From contig JAJTYR010000018.1 of NCBI GenBank assembly GCA_021463505.1, positions 1 through 63,560 of the forward strand: DNA of 63,560 nt, in the 5' to 3' direction. The notes below the pieces were generated by a model. The model saw only the letters and a list, made by a program, of their open reading frames with translations. It searched no databases and had not been told where the DNA came from. Each line of letters begins with the position of its first letter. Within the stretch, counting starts at the first letter, position 1. This DNA comes from Burkholderiaceae bacterium. Its GTDB lineage: Bacteria > Pseudomonadota > Gammaproteobacteria > Burkholderiales > Burkholderiaceae_E. Below are positions 53,618 through 62,794 of this stretch, one piece after another. The translations under genes were made by a program, and so were the position numbers.

Positions 53618-54201
53618 TCGCCCGCCTCGCCCTGGCGCTGGCGCTGGTGGCCACGCTGTGGGGGCAGATGCCGGCAGCGAGGGCCGCCGCGCCGGCTGAA
53701 TCGTCCGCGCAGCCCAGGCTCGAACTCGATGCCGGAGGCGACAGCTGGATGCTGTCGGCCGAGTTCGACGTGCCGCTCACCCGGTCGTTCGAAGACGCGG
53801 TGCGCCGCGGGGTGCCGCTGTACTTCGTGCTCGAGTTCGAACTGATCCGCCCGCGCTGGTGGTGGACCGACCAGCGCGTGGCCGAACGCTCGATCGTCTA
53901 CCGCCTCGCCTATCACGCGCTCACGCGCCAGTACCGGCTCGGTTTCGACGGGCTGACGCAGGTGTTCGACTCGCTGGATGCGGCCACGCGCGCGATGGCC
54001 GGAATCCGTAACTGGCGCGTGGTCGACGCCTCGCGCCTCGCTCCCGGGACCGAGTACGAGGCTCAGGTACGCTTGCGACTCGACACCTCGCAGCTGCCCA
54101 AGCCGTTCCAGGTCAACGCGATCACCAATCGGGACTGGAACCCACCGTCCGAATGGAAGCGTTTTACGTTCACGCCGCCGATGCCGACAAACGCGCAGTA
54201 G
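53614..54201 (+). CDS. DUF4390 secreted protein
   Basis: A 195-residue exported protein. Signal peptide MIARLALALALVATLWGQMP ends near ARA-AAPAE. The mature part has WMLSAEFDVPLTRSFEDAVRRGVPLYFVLEFELIRPRWWW and RQYRLGFDGLTQVFDSLDAAT, the DUF4390 signature. The role is unknown; the gene nearly always precedes an NtrY-like kinase in betaproteobacteria and may feed it a periplasmic signal. The TTG start at 53614 forms a TTGA overlap with rsmB. It overlaps the kinase by 49 nt. Confidence 0.9.
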   Translation: MIARLALALALVATLWGQMPAARAAAPAESSAQPRLELDAGGDSWMLSAEFDVPLTRSFEDAVRRGVPLYFVLEFELIRPRWWWTDQRVAERSIVYRLAYHALTRQYRLGFDGLTQVFDSLDAATRAMAGIRNWRVVDASRLAPGTEYEAQVRLRLDTSQLPKPFQVNAITNRDWNPPSEWKRFTFTPPMPTNAQ

Positions 54202-56519
54202 GGCGCCTGCTGCGCGTTGCGCTGATCGGCTCGGTGGTGCTGGCGGTGATCCTGCTGCTGCTGCTGGCGGTGGCGAGCGCGAACACCGAGCTGTTCGAGA
54301 GCCAGTACCCGATGCTGCTGTGGCTCACCGTCGGGCTGGCGGTGGCGCTGTTCGTGCTGGTGCTCGAATTGCTGCGCCGGCTGGTGCTGCGCTATCGGCG
54401 CGGCCTGTTCGGCACCCGGCTGATGGTGCGCATGGCGGTGTCGTTCACGCTGATGACCGTGATCCCGGTGGCGCTGATCTACCTGGTCTCGGTGCAGTTC
54501 ATCGGCCGCTCGATCGAGTCGTGGTTCGCCGTGCCGGTGGAGCGCGCGCTCGACTCGGGTCTGAATCTCGGGCGCACCGCGCTCGATTCGCTGCTCGCCG
54601 ACCTGATGCAGAAGGCGCGCGGCGTGGCCGGCGAACTGGCCGATGCGCCGGAGTACGAGTGGCCTTCGCTGCTGAACCGGCTGCGCGACCAGGTCGGCGC
54701 GCAGGAGGCGATGATCGCCTCGGGCACCGGGCGCATCATCACCACCAGCGGCAGCCGCTTCGGCATGCTGGTGCCCGACCTGCCCTCGTCGAGCGCGCTG
54801 CGCCAGGCGCGTATCACGCGCCAGTTCGCCGCGGTGGAGCCGGTCGAGGGCGAGGCCAATGCGCTGAAGCTGCGCGTGATCGTGGCGATCAACCCGGCCA
54901 CGCAACGCCCCGACGACAACCGCTACCTGCAGCTCACGCAGGCCGTGCCCTCGGCGATGACCGAGAACGCCGAAGCGGTCGAGCGCGGGCGGCGCGACTT
55001 CCAGCAACTGTCGCTGGCGCGCAGCGGCCTGAAGCGCATCTTCGGCATCACGCTGACGCTGATCTTCCTGCTCACCGTGTTTTCGGCGGTGGCCGCCTCG
55101 TTCCTGCTGTCGGGCTGGCTCACCGGCCCGCTGTCGATGCTGGCGGCCGGCACCCGCGCGGTGGCCGAGGGCGACTACCGGCCGGTGAAGGACTATTCGG
55201 GGCGCGACGAGCTCGGCCTGCTCACCCAGTCGTTCAACGTGATGACGCGCCAGCTCGAAGACGCGCGCATGCAGGTCGAGCGCAACCAGCGCGAACTCGA
55301 GCGCGTCAACGCGCGGCTCGAGAGCGTGCTGGCCAACCTCACCGCCGGCGTGCTGGTGCTCGATTCGGACTTCCGGCTCACGCTCGCCAACGCCGGCGCC
55401 GAGCGCATTCTCGGGCTGTCGCTGATCGAGCACCTCGACAAGGCGATCGCCGAGGTGCCGCGGCTCGACGCGGTGGCCGCACAGATCCGCAGCGCGTTCA
55501 ACGAACAGGCTGCGGCCGGTGCGGCCAGCTGGCAGCGCCAGTTCGTGCTGCCCCGGATCGAGCCGGGCGCGGCAGCGCACGCGGCTTCGCCGGCCGAAGC
55601 CGGGCGCGCGCCGGCCGGCGCCCCCGGCGCCGGCGGCGAGCAGACGATCCTCGCACGCGGCTCGATCCTGCCCGAGCGGCGCGTGGGCTACGTGATCGTC
55701 TTCGACGACGTCACCGGGGTGATCTCGGCGCAGCGCGCGGTGGCCTGGGCCGAAGTCGCGCAGCGCCTGGCGCACGAGATCAAGAACCCGCTCACGCCGA
55801 TCCAGCTGGCGGCCGAGCGCATGCAGCGCAAGCTCGCCGACAAACTGCCGGCGGCCGATGCCGAATTGCTGGCGAAGAATTCGCAGACCATCGTCAGCCA
55901 GGTCTCGGCGCTCAAGGTGATGGTCGACGAGTTTCGCGACTACGCGCGGCTGCCGGCCGCGGTGCTCGCCCCGCTCGACCTGAACGCGCTCGCCGACGAC
56001 GTGCTGCGGCTCTACAGCGCCGCCGGCGGGCGCTTCACCATCCGTGCGCTGCTCGAGCCCGGCCTGCCGCCGGTGCTGGGCGATCGCACGCAGTTGCGCC
56101 AGCTGATCCACAACCTGGTGAAGAACGCCGTCGAGGCAACCGAGCGCATCGAGCATCCCGAGGTGGAGGTCACGACCGAGGGGCTCGCGCTGCCCGACGG
56201 CGCCGGGGCGGTGCGCGTGCGGGTGAGCGACAATGGCGGCGGATTTGCGCCGTCGGTGCTGGCCCGGGCCTTCGAACCCTACGTGACCAACAAGCCGCGC
56301 GGCACCGGGCTGGGCCTGGCGATCGTGAAGAAGATCGTCGACGAGCACGGCGCGCGCATCGACGTCGGCAACTGGGCCGACGCCTCGGGCAAGCCCGCCG
56401 GGGCGCAGATTTCGGTCCTATTTACCAAATTGGCAAAAAGCGGGGACAATCGGCGCCTGATCCCCGCGGAATCACAGACATCAGCAGGTACGCATGGCGG
56501 AAATCCTCGTAGTGGATGA
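54153..56519 (+). CDS. ntrY: NtrY-like sensor histidine kinase
   Basis: A 788-residue membrane kinase. Three N-terminal helices (VALIGSVVLAVILLLLLAVA; YPMLLWLTVGLAVALFVLVL; MAVSFTLMTVIPVALIYLVS), a periplasmic loop, a fourth helix (TLTLIFLLTVFSAVAASFLL), a HAMP region, a PAS domain (VLANLTAGVLVLDSDFRLTLANAGAERILG), the H-box LAHEIKNPLTPIQLAAERM, N-box LVKNAVEAT, and G-boxes VSDNGGGF and GTGLGLAIVKKIVDEHG. It phosphorylates the regulator encoded next, whose start overlaps it by 26 nt. The signal is unknown. Confidence 0.94.
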   Translation: MEAFYVHAADADKRAVGRLLRVALIGSVVLAVILLLLLAVASANTELFESQYPMLLWLTVGLAVALFVLVLELLRRLVLRYRRGLFGTRLMVRMAVSFTLMTVIPVALIYLVSVQFIGRSIESWFAVPVERALDSGLNLGRTALDSLLADLMQKARGVAGELADAPEYEWPSLLNRLRDQVGAQEAMIASGTGRIITTSGSRFGMLVPDLPSSSALRQARITRQFAAVEPVEGEANALKLRVIVAINPATQRPDDNRYLQLTQAVPSAMTENAEAVERGRRDFQQLSLARSGLKRIFGITLTLIFLLTVFSAVAASFLLSGWLTGPLSMLAAGTRAVAEGDYRPVKDYSGRDELGLLTQSFNVMTRQLEDARMQVERNQRELERVNARLESVLANLTAGVLVLDSDFRLTLANAGAERILGLSLIEHLDKAIAEVPRLDAVAAQIRSAFNEQAAAGAASWQRQFVLPRIEPGAAAHAASPAEAGRAPAGAPGAGGEQTILARGSILPERRVGYVIVFDDVTGVISAQRAVAWAEVAQRLAHEIKNPLTPIQLAAERMQRKLADKLPAADAELLAKNSQTIVSQVSALKVMVDEFRDYARLPAAVLAPLDLNALADDVLRLYSAAGGRFTIRALLEPGLPPVLGDRTQLRQLIHNLVKNAVEATERIEHPEVEVTTEGLALPDGAGAVRVRVSDNGGGFAPSVLARAFEPYVTNKPRGTGLGLAIVKKIVDEHGARIDVGNWADASGKPAGAQISVLFTKLAKSGDNRRLIPAESQTSAGTHGGNPRSG

Positions 56520-57306
56520 CGAAATCGGCATCCGCGAGTTGCTCTCCGAGATCCTCGGAGACGAAGGTCACACGGTGCTGCTCGCCGAGAGCGCGCAGCA
56601 GGCGCGCCAGGTGCGCGAAGCCAATCCGCTCGATCTCGTGCTGCTCGACATCTGGATGCCCGACACCGACGGCGTGACGCTGCTCAAGGAGTGGGCCAGC
56701 GGCGGCAAGCTGACGATGCCGGTCATCATGATGTCCGGCCACGCGACGATCGACACCGCGGTGGAGGCCACGCGTATCGGCGCGCTCGACTTCCTCGAAA
56801 AGCCGATCACCCTGCAGAAGCTGCTCAAGGCGGTGGAAACCGGCCTGCAGCGCGCCTCACCGGGCAGCGCCGCGCCGGCGTCCGGCGCGTCCATGCCGCC
56901 GGCGAGCCTGCGCAGCAGCTTCGGCAGCTTCCAGGCCAGCACCCCGGTCGGCACGATCCCCGTCATCGGCGCGCGCATGCCTGCGCAGGCGCCGGGCAGC
57001 GAGACCGCCGGCGGCGCGCAAGCCACCGCACCAACGCTCGGCTTTGCCGCCGGCGCGCCGGCGCCGGTGGCGCTGCACCCGGCGGCGGCCAGCGTCGCGC
57101 TGCGCGACCTGCCGCTCGATCTGCCGCTGCGCGAGGCGCGCGATGCCTTCGAGCGCGCCTACTTCGAGCACCACCTGTCGCGCGAGCACGGCAGCATGAC
57201 GCGCGTGGCCGAGAAGACCGGCCTCGAACGCACCCACCTCTATCGCAAGCTCAAGCAGCTCGGCATCGACCTGTCACGCGGCGCGTATCGCAAGCAGGTC
57301 TCTTGA
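56494..57306 (+). CDS. short NtrX-like response regulator (REC plus Fis-type HTH, no AAA+)
   Basis: A 270-residue regulator. The receiver domain is ILVVDDEIGIRELLSEILGD...VLLDIWMPDTDG (phosphoacceptor Asp52) and FLEKPITLQKLL (Lys). An Ala/Pro-rich linker of about 85 residues follows, then LREARDAFERAYFEHHLSREHGSMTRVAEKTGLERTHLYRKLKQLGIDL, the Fis/NtrC-type DNA-binding end. The sigma-54 ATPase (GAFTGA) domain of true NtrX is missing, so it probably works without sigma-54 activation. It overlaps the kinase and trkA genes. Confidence 0.9.
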   Translation: MAEILVVDDEIGIRELLSEILGDEGHTVLLAESAQQARQVREANPLDLVLLDIWMPDTDGVTLLKEWASGGKLTMPVIMMSGHATIDTAVEATRIGALDFLEKPITLQKLLKAVETGLQRASPGSAAPASGASMPPASLRSSFGSFQASTPVGTIPVIGARMPAQAPGSETAGGAQATAPTLGFAAGAPAPVALHPAAASVALRDLPLDLPLREARDAFERAYFEHHLSREHGSMTRVAEKTGLERTHLYRKLKQLGIDLSRGAYRKQVS

Positions 57307-58721
57307 AGATCATCATCCTCGGCGCCGGCCGGGTCGGGGCGTCGGTCGCCGAAAGCCTCGTTTCCGAGCGCAACGACATCACCGTCGTCGACACCGACGT
57401 GGCGCAGCTCGCGCAACTGCAGGACAAGCTCGACCTGCGCACCGTCGCCGGCAACGGCACGCATCCGCCGGTGCTCGAGCAGGCCGGCGCGGCCGACGCC
57501 GACATGCTGATCGCCACCGCCGCGCGCGACGAAACCAACCTGGTGGCCTGTCACCTGGCGGCGCGCCAGTTCAACGTGCCCACGCGCATCGCGCGCATCC
57601 GCGCGCCCGAGTTCCAGGACCACCCCGAGATCACCGGCGACGGCGGCTTCTACGTCGACCACCTGATCTGCCCCGAGCAGACGGTCACCGACTACGTGCT
57701 CAAGCTGATCCAGTTCCCCGAGGCGCTGCAGGTGCTCGAATTCGCCGACGGGCGCGCCGGGCTGATCGCCGTGCGCTCGTACGCCGGCGGGCCGCTGGTG
57801 GGGCGCCAGATCCGCGACCTGCGCGCCGAGCACCCGAACGTGGACATGCGCATCGTGGCGATGTTCCGCAACGACCGCTCGATCCGCCCCGACGGCGACA
57901 CCATGATCGAGCCCGGCGACGAGGTGTTCCTGCTCGCGGCCACCGAGCACGTGCGCACCGCGCTGTCGGACCTGCGGCGCATGGACAAGCCGGTGCGCCG
58001 CGTGATGATCGCCGGTGGGGGCAACATCGGCCTGCGGCTGGCGCGCGCGCTGGGCTCGCAGTACCAGGTGAAAGTGATCGAGACGAGCCGTGCGCGCTGC
58101 AACTACCTGTCCACGCAGCTGCCGTCGTCCACGCTGGTGCTCAACGGCGACTCCACCGACGAGGACCTGCTCGCCGACGAGGCGGTGGCGGAGATGGACC
58201 TGTTCGTCGCGCTCACTTCCGACGACGAGAACAACATCATGTCGTGCATGCTCGCCAAGCGCATGGGCGCGCGGCGCACGATCGCGCTGATCAACCGCCA
58301 GGCCTACGCCGACCTGGTCGAGGGCAACCGCATCGACATCGCGATCGTGCCCTCGCAGACCACCATCGGCAAGCTGCTCGCGCACGTGCGCCGCGGCGAC
58401 GTGGTGGCGGTGCACTCGCTGCGCCGCGGCGCGGCCGAGGCGCTCGAGGCGATCGCGCACGGCGACCCGAAGTCGTCGCGGGTGGTGGGCCGACGCATCG
58501 AGCAGATCGACCTGCCGCGTGGCGCCACCATCGGCGCGATCGTGCGCTCGGCCGACAGTGGCCCGACCGGTGCGCGCCGGGACGCACCGCGCTTCGAGGT
58601 GATCATGGCGCACCACGACACCGTGATCCAGGCCGAAGACCACGTCATCGTCTTCGTCGACAACAAGCGGATGATCCCCAGGGTCGAGAAGCTGTTCCAG
58701 GTCGGCGTCGGTTTCTTCTGA
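57303..58721 (+). CDS. trkA: Trk potassium uptake regulator TrkA
   Basis: A 472-residue cytosolic RCK protein gating the TrkH/TrkG K+ channel by NAD(H). It has two Rossmann halves: KIIILGAGRVGASVAESLVSERNDITVVDTD and RRVMIAGGGNIGLRLARALGSQYQVKVIE, each followed by a TrkA-C domain (DGDTMIEPGDEVFLLAATEHV; QAEDHVIVFVDNKRMIPRVEKLFQVG). The TTG start at 57303 overlaps the regulator stop (TTGA). No trkH is adjacent here. An NtrYX-like system directly before trkA is the usual Burkholderiales order. Confidence 0.96.
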   Translation: MKIIILGAGRVGASVAESLVSERNDITVVDTDVAQLAQLQDKLDLRTVAGNGTHPPVLEQAGAADADMLIATAARDETNLVACHLAARQFNVPTRIARIRAPEFQDHPEITGDGGFYVDHLICPEQTVTDYVLKLIQFPEALQVLEFADGRAGLIAVRSYAGGPLVGRQIRDLRAEHPNVDMRIVAMFRNDRSIRPDGDTMIEPGDEVFLLAATEHVRTALSDLRRMDKPVRRVMIAGGGNIGLRLARALGSQYQVKVIETSRARCNYLSTQLPSSTLVLNGDSTDEDLLADEAVAEMDLFVALTSDDENNIMSCMLAKRMGARRTIALINRQAYADLVEGNRIDIAIVPSQTTIGKLLAHVRRGDVVAVHSLRRGAAEALEAIAHGDPKSSRVVGRRIEQIDLPRGATIGAIVRSADSGPTGARRDAPRFEVIMAHHDTVIQAEDHVIVFVDNKRMIPRVEKLFQVGVGFF

Positions 58722-58769
58722 TCATCGCCGTTGTGCGACGCGCGATGTGCGACGCCGGCCGGAGGCGAT

Positions 58770-58783
58770 CCGGGTAAACCCGG
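58770..58783. terminator. hairpin after trkA
   Basis: CCGGGT-AA-ACCCGG, a 6-bp stem extended imperfectly to GATCC/GGAT on the outside and followed by TTTCGCTT on the plus strand. It lies in the 193-nt gap between trkA and the TRAP operon and may end the rsmB-trkA transcript. Confidence 0.4.
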
Positions 58784-58914
58784 GCGGATTTCGCTTCCCC
58801 GGTGACAACGCCGGCGTCGCCCGCTAGCATGCAAGGTTCGTTGCGCGCCGGCGTCGTCGCGACACCGGCATCCGCGCCCCCCATTCGTCGTCCATTGCCC
58901 CAAGGAGGCTTCGC

Positions 58915-60036
58915 ATGACCGAACAGACCCGCACCCGCCGCAAGTTCCTCGGTGGCGCCGCCGCCGCTGGCGCCGGCACGCTCGCGTTCCCGATGATCGC
59001 CAGGGCCCAGGGCCCGATCTCGATGCGCTGGCAGAGCACGTGGCCCTCGAAAGACATCTTCCACGAGTACGCGCTCGACTTCGCCAGGAAGGTCAACGAC
59101 ATGACCGGCGGCGACCTGAAGATCGAAGTGCTGCCGGCCGGCGCGGTGGTGCCCGCGTTCAACCTGCTCGACGCGGTCTCCAAGGGCACGCTCGACGGCG
59201 GCCACGGCGTGGTGGTCTACCACTACGGCAAGAACAACGCGCTGGCGCTGTGGGGCTCGGGTCCGGGCTACGGCATGGACGCCAACATGCTGCTCGCGTG
59301 GCACAAGTACGGCGGCGGCAAGGCGCTGCTCGAGAAGCTCTACCAGTCGATCGGCGCGAACGTGAAGTCCTACGTCTACGGCCCGATGTGGTCGCAGCCG
59401 CTGGGCTGGTTCAAGAAGCCGATCACCAAGGCCTCCGACATGAAGGGGCTGAAGTTCCGCACCGTCGGCCTGTCGATCGACGTGTTCACCGCGATGGGCG
59501 TGGCGGTCAACGCGCTGCCCGGCGGCGAGATCGTCCCGGCGCTCGATCGCGGCCTGATCGACGGCGCCGAGTTCAACAACGCCAGCTCCGACCGGCTGCT
59601 CGGCTTCCCGGACGTCTCGAAGGTGTGCATGCTGCAGAGCTTCCACCAGAACGCCGAGCAGTTCGAGATCCTGTTCAACAAGGCCAAGTTCGACGCGCTG
59701 CCCGAGAAATTGCGCGCGATCATCGACAACGCGGTCGAGGCGGCGTCGGCCGACCTGTCGTGGAAGTCGATCGACCGCTACTCGAAGGACTACCAGGAGA
59801 TGCAGACGAAAGACGGCGTGAAGTTCTACAAGACGCCCGACGCGATCCTGCAGCAGCAACTGACGATCTACGACGGCGTGGCCGACAAGATGGCGAAGGC
59901 GAACCCGCTGTTCAAGGAGATCATCGACTCCCAGCGCGTGTTCGCCGCGCGCGCGGTGAAGTGGGACATGGACACCAACACCAACCGGCGCATGGCGTAC
60001 AACCACTACTTCGGCGCGAAGACGAAGAAGGCCTGA
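58915..60036 (+). CDS. TRAP transporter solute-binding protein (DctP family)
   Basis: A 373-residue periplasmic protein with a Tat-type signal: TRTRRKFLGGAAAAGAGTLA, ending near ARAQ (twin Arg before KFLGG). The mature part has MRWQSTWPSKDIFHEYALDFARKVNDMTGGDLKIEVLPAGAVVPAFNLLDAVSKGTLDGGHG, GLKFRTVGLSIDVFTAMGVAVNALPGGEIVPALDRGLIDGAEFNN. The Arg in KFRT binds the ligand carboxylate in this family. It resembles the mannitol/chloroaromatic-type TRAP receptors. ATG 58915 follows AAGGAGG. Together with DctQ and DctM it forms a sodium-driven importer. Confidence 0.93.
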   Translation: MTEQTRTRRKFLGGAAAAGAGTLAFPMIARAQGPISMRWQSTWPSKDIFHEYALDFARKVNDMTGGDLKIEVLPAGAVVPAFNLLDAVSKGTLDGGHGVVVYHYGKNNALALWGSGPGYGMDANMLLAWHKYGGGKALLEKLYQSIGANVKSYVYGPMWSQPLGWFKKPITKASDMKGLKFRTVGLSIDVFTAMGVAVNALPGGEIVPALDRGLIDGAEFNNASSDRLLGFPDVSKVCMLQSFHQNAEQFEILFNKAKFDALPEKLRAIIDNAVEAASADLSWKSIDRYSKDYQEMQTKDGVKFYKTPDAILQQQLTIYDGVADKMAKANPLFKEIIDSQRVFAARAVKWDMDTNTNRRMAYNHYFGAKTKKA

Positions 60037-60169
60037 CGCGGCGCAGCCTCGGTGCGGGGTCCGGCGGGCCTCGCACCGTCTCCTTCCGGTTCCCGGCCGA
60101 CGGACGCCGAAGCGCGCTCCGCCGTGCATCGCCCGGGCGCAGCCTCGCACCGAAAGACGCAGGCCCATC

Positions 60170-60766
60170 ATGCAGAAGCTCTTCCTCGCGGTCGACCGGT
60201 TCAACACCTGGATCGGCCACTTCTTCGCGTGGCTGATCGTCGCGCTCACCGCGCTGATCACCTGGGAGGTGTTCTCGCGCTACGTGCTGAACGCGCCGCA
60301 CCCGTGGGCGTTCGACGTGCAGATCATGCTCTACGGCACGCTGTTCATGATGGCCGGCGCCTACACGCTGGCGGCCAACGGACACGTGCGCGGCGACATC
60401 CTCTACGGCTTCTTCTCGCCGCGCGCGCAGGCATTCTTCGACCTGACGCTGTACGTCGTGTTCTTCGTGCCCGGCATCATCGCGCTGGTCTGGGCCGGCT
60501 ATCAGTACGCGGGCGAGTCGTTCGCGATCCGCGAGCACTCGTCGATCACCGCCGACGGCCCGCCGATCTATCCGTTCAAGGCGGTGATCCCGGTGGCCGG
60601 CGCGCTGCTGCTGGTGCAGGGCGCGGTGGAGATCCTGCGCTGCATCGTCTGCCTGAAGAACGGCCAGTGGCCGAAGCGCCAGGAGGACGTCGAGGAAGTC
60701 GACGTCGACAAGCTCAAGGCGATGGTCCGGCACCACGAAGAAGACATCGAAGCGCACGCGCGCTGA
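60170..60766 (+). CDS. TRAP transporter small permease (DctQ)
   Basis: A 198-residue membrane protein with four helices: FFAWLIVALTALITWEVFSRY, IMLYGTLFMMAGAYTLAANGHV, LTLYVVFFVPGIIALVWAGY and VIPVAGALLLVQGAVEILRC. WEVFSRYVLNAPHPWAFDV and NGHVRGDILYGFFSPR are the DctQ signatures. It bridges the binding protein and DctM. A charged C-terminal tail (EVDVDKLKAMVRHHEEDIEAHAR) is cytoplasmic. It starts 133 nt after dctP and 12 nt before dctM. Confidence 0.92.
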   Translation: MQKLFLAVDRFNTWIGHFFAWLIVALTALITWEVFSRYVLNAPHPWAFDVQIMLYGTLFMMAGAYTLAANGHVRGDILYGFFSPRAQAFFDLTLYVVFFVPGIIALVWAGYQYAGESFAIREHSSITADGPPIYPFKAVIPVAGALLLVQGAVEILRCIVCLKNGQWPKRQEDVEEVDVDKLKAMVRHHEEDIEAHAR

Positions 60767-60778
60767 AGGACAGGATCG

Positions 60779-62794
60779 ATGCGCAAGGAACTGGTCTTCG
60801 GCTTTTCGATCCTCGGGCTGATCGTTGCCGCGGTGGCGCTGCTGATGCCGTGGAGCGCGCTCACCAGCGGCCACCTCGGGCTGTTGATGCTCGCGCTGAT
60901 CGTCGCGGCGATCATGCTCGGCTTTCCCACCGCGTTCACGCTGATGGGCATGGGCGTGATGTTCGCGTTCTTCGCCTACATCGACCGCACCGGCAGCACC
61001 GAGGAGGCCATCCAGCAGACGCTCGACCTGATGGTGCAGCGCGCCTACGCGGTGATGGCCAACGACGTGCTGATCGCGGTGCCGTTGTTCGTCTTCATGG
61101 GCTACCTGGTCGAGCGCGCCAACCTGATCGAGCGGCTGTTCAGGTCGCTGCACCTGGCGCTGGCGCGGTTGCCCGGCTCGCTCGCGGTGGCCACCATCTT
61201 CACCTGCGCGGTGTTCGCCACGGCCACCGGCATCGTCGGCGCGGTGGTCACGCTGATGGGCCTGCTTGCGCTGCCGTCGATGCTCAAGGCCGGCTACGAC
61301 ACGAAGATCTCGGCCGGCTCGATCACCGCCGGCGGCTGCCTGGGCATCCTGATCCCGCCCTCGGTGCTGCTGATCGTCTACGGTGCCACCGCCGGCGTGT
61401 CGGTGGTGCAGTTGTACGCGGGCGCGTTCTTTCCCGGGCTGATGCTGGCCGGGCTGTACATCCTCTACGTGATCGTGCTGGCCAAGCTGCGGCCGAAACT
61501 GATGCCGCCGTTGCCCGAGTCCGAGCAGCACGTGCCGTTGTCGGCCGAGGTCGAGCGCGTGCGCGAGCGCTTCGGCAATCGCGCCCTGCCGGCGCTGCTG
61601 CGCGCGCTGCGCACGCCCGCCAGCGTTGGCGTGCGGGCGCCGCACCTGCTGCGCGAACTGCTGGTCACGGCATTGCCGGCGATCGCGGTGGCGATGGTGA
61701 TCGGCCTGGCCTGGAACTCGGCCACCGCGCCCAAGGTGGCGGTCGACATCGGCGCGCTCGAACAACTGGGCGGCGACTCGGGCGGTGCTGCTTCGGCCGA
61801 TGGCGGCGGACTGGCCGAACCCGAGGGGCTGGCCGAGCCCGAGGGGCTGGCCGAGCCGGAGGCGGCCGAACCGAGCGCAGCCGAACCGGACGCAGCCGGG
61901 CCGCAGGCGACTGCACCGGCGGCGGCCGAGGAGGGGGCCGGCCAGGCCGGCACCGGCAAGGCCGAGGTCGCCCAGGCCGAGGCCGCCAATGGCGAAGCCG
62001 CGCAACCCTCTGCCGGTGCTGCAGCCGGCTCGGCCGCGACTCCGGTGCCGACCTGGTTCTGGTACGTGCTCGGCGGTGGTCTCGCGCTGCTCGCCGCCTA
62101 CTACGCGATGCTGAATTTCGCGCGGCTGCAGATCTTTCGCATGCTGCTGTCGTCGTTCTTTCCGCTGGCGATCCTCATTATCGCGGTGCTCGGCGCGATC
62201 GTGTTCGGGCTGGCCACGCCGAGCGAGGCGGCGGCGATGGGTTCCTTCGGCGGCTTCGTGCTGGCGCTCGCCTACCGCGCGCTCAGTCGCGACGTGATGA
62301 AGGAGTCGGTGTTCCTCACCGCCAAGACCAGCGCGATGGTGTGCTGGCTGTTCGTCGGTTCGTCGATCTTCTCGGCGGCATTCGCGCTGCTGGGCGGCCA
62401 GGAGATCATCGAACGCTGGGTGCTCTCGCTCGGCCTGAGCAAGATCCAGTTCCTGCTGCTGTCGCAGGTGATCATCTTCCTGCTCGGCTGGCCGCTCGAG
62501 TGGACCGAGATCATCGTGATCTTCATGCCGATCTTCATCCCGCTGGTCGGGCACTTCGACGTGAACCCGCTGTTCTTCGGGCTGCTGGTGGCGCTGAACC
62601 TGCAGACCGCATTCCTGTCGCCGCCGGTGGCGATGGCCGCGTTCTACCTGAAGGGCGTGGCGCCACCGCACGTCACGCTGGGGCAGATCTTCATGGGCAT
62701 GATGCCGTTCATGGCGATCCAGGTGCTCGCGATCTTCCTCCTCTACATGTTCCCCGCGATCGGCCTGTGGCTGCCGGAGGTGCTGTATCGCTGA
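60779..62794 (+). CDS. TRAP transporter large permease (DctM) with long acidic insert
   Basis: A 671-residue membrane protein. The DctM core has LLMLALIVAAIMLGFPTAFTLMGMGVMFAFFAY, MANDVLIAVPLFVFMGYLVERANLIERLF, FATATGIVGAVVTLMGLLALPSML, KISAGSITAGGCLGILIPPSVLLIVYGATAGVSVVQLYAGAFFPG and GWPLEWTEIIVIFMPIFIPLV. Between about residues 325 and 423 lies an Ala/Glu/Pro-rich low-complexity stretch without membrane helices, which includes three GLAEPE repeats. It makes the protein longer than the usual 430-residue DctM, though longer members exist. Its stop overlaps the amidase frame. Confidence 0.93.
   Translation: MRKELVFGFSILGLIVAAVALLMPWSALTSGHLGLLMLALIVAAIMLGFPTAFTLMGMGVMFAFFAYIDRTGSTEEAIQQTLDLMVQRAYAVMANDVLIAVPLFVFMGYLVERANLIERLFRSLHLALARLPGSLAVATIFTCAVFATATGIVGAVVTLMGLLALPSMLKAGYDTKISAGSITAGGCLGILIPPSVLLIVYGATAGVSVVQLYAGAFFPGLMLAGLYILYVIVLAKLRPKLMPPLPESEQHVPLSAEVERVRERFGNRALPALLRALRTPASVGVRAPHLLRELLVTALPAIAVAMVIGLAWNSATAPKVAVDIGALEQLGGDSGGAASADGGGLAEPEGLAEPEGLAEPEAAEPSAAEPDAAGPQATAPAAAEEGAGQAGTGKAEVAQAEAANGEAAQPSAGAAAGSAATPVPTWFWYVLGGGLALLAAYYAMLNFARLQIFRMLLSSFFPLAILIIAVLGAIVFGLATPSEAAAMGSFGGFVLALAYRALSRDVMKESVFLTAKTSAMVCWLFVGSSIFSAAFALLGGQEIIERWVLSLGLSKIQFLLLSQVIIFLLGWPLEWTEIIVIFMPIFIPLVGHFDVNPLFFGLLVALNLQTAFLSPPVAMAAFYLKGVAPPHVTLGQIFMGMMPFMAIQVLAIFLLYMFPAIGLWLPEVLYR
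61811..61864 (+). repeat. 18-bp tandem repeat in dctM
   Basis: Three head-to-tail copies of CTGGCCGAGCCCGAGGGG with one or a few changes, encoding LAEPEG/LAEPEA. They lie in the low-complexity insert of DctM, which keeps the reading frame, so length variation there would be tolerated. Confidence 0.85.
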
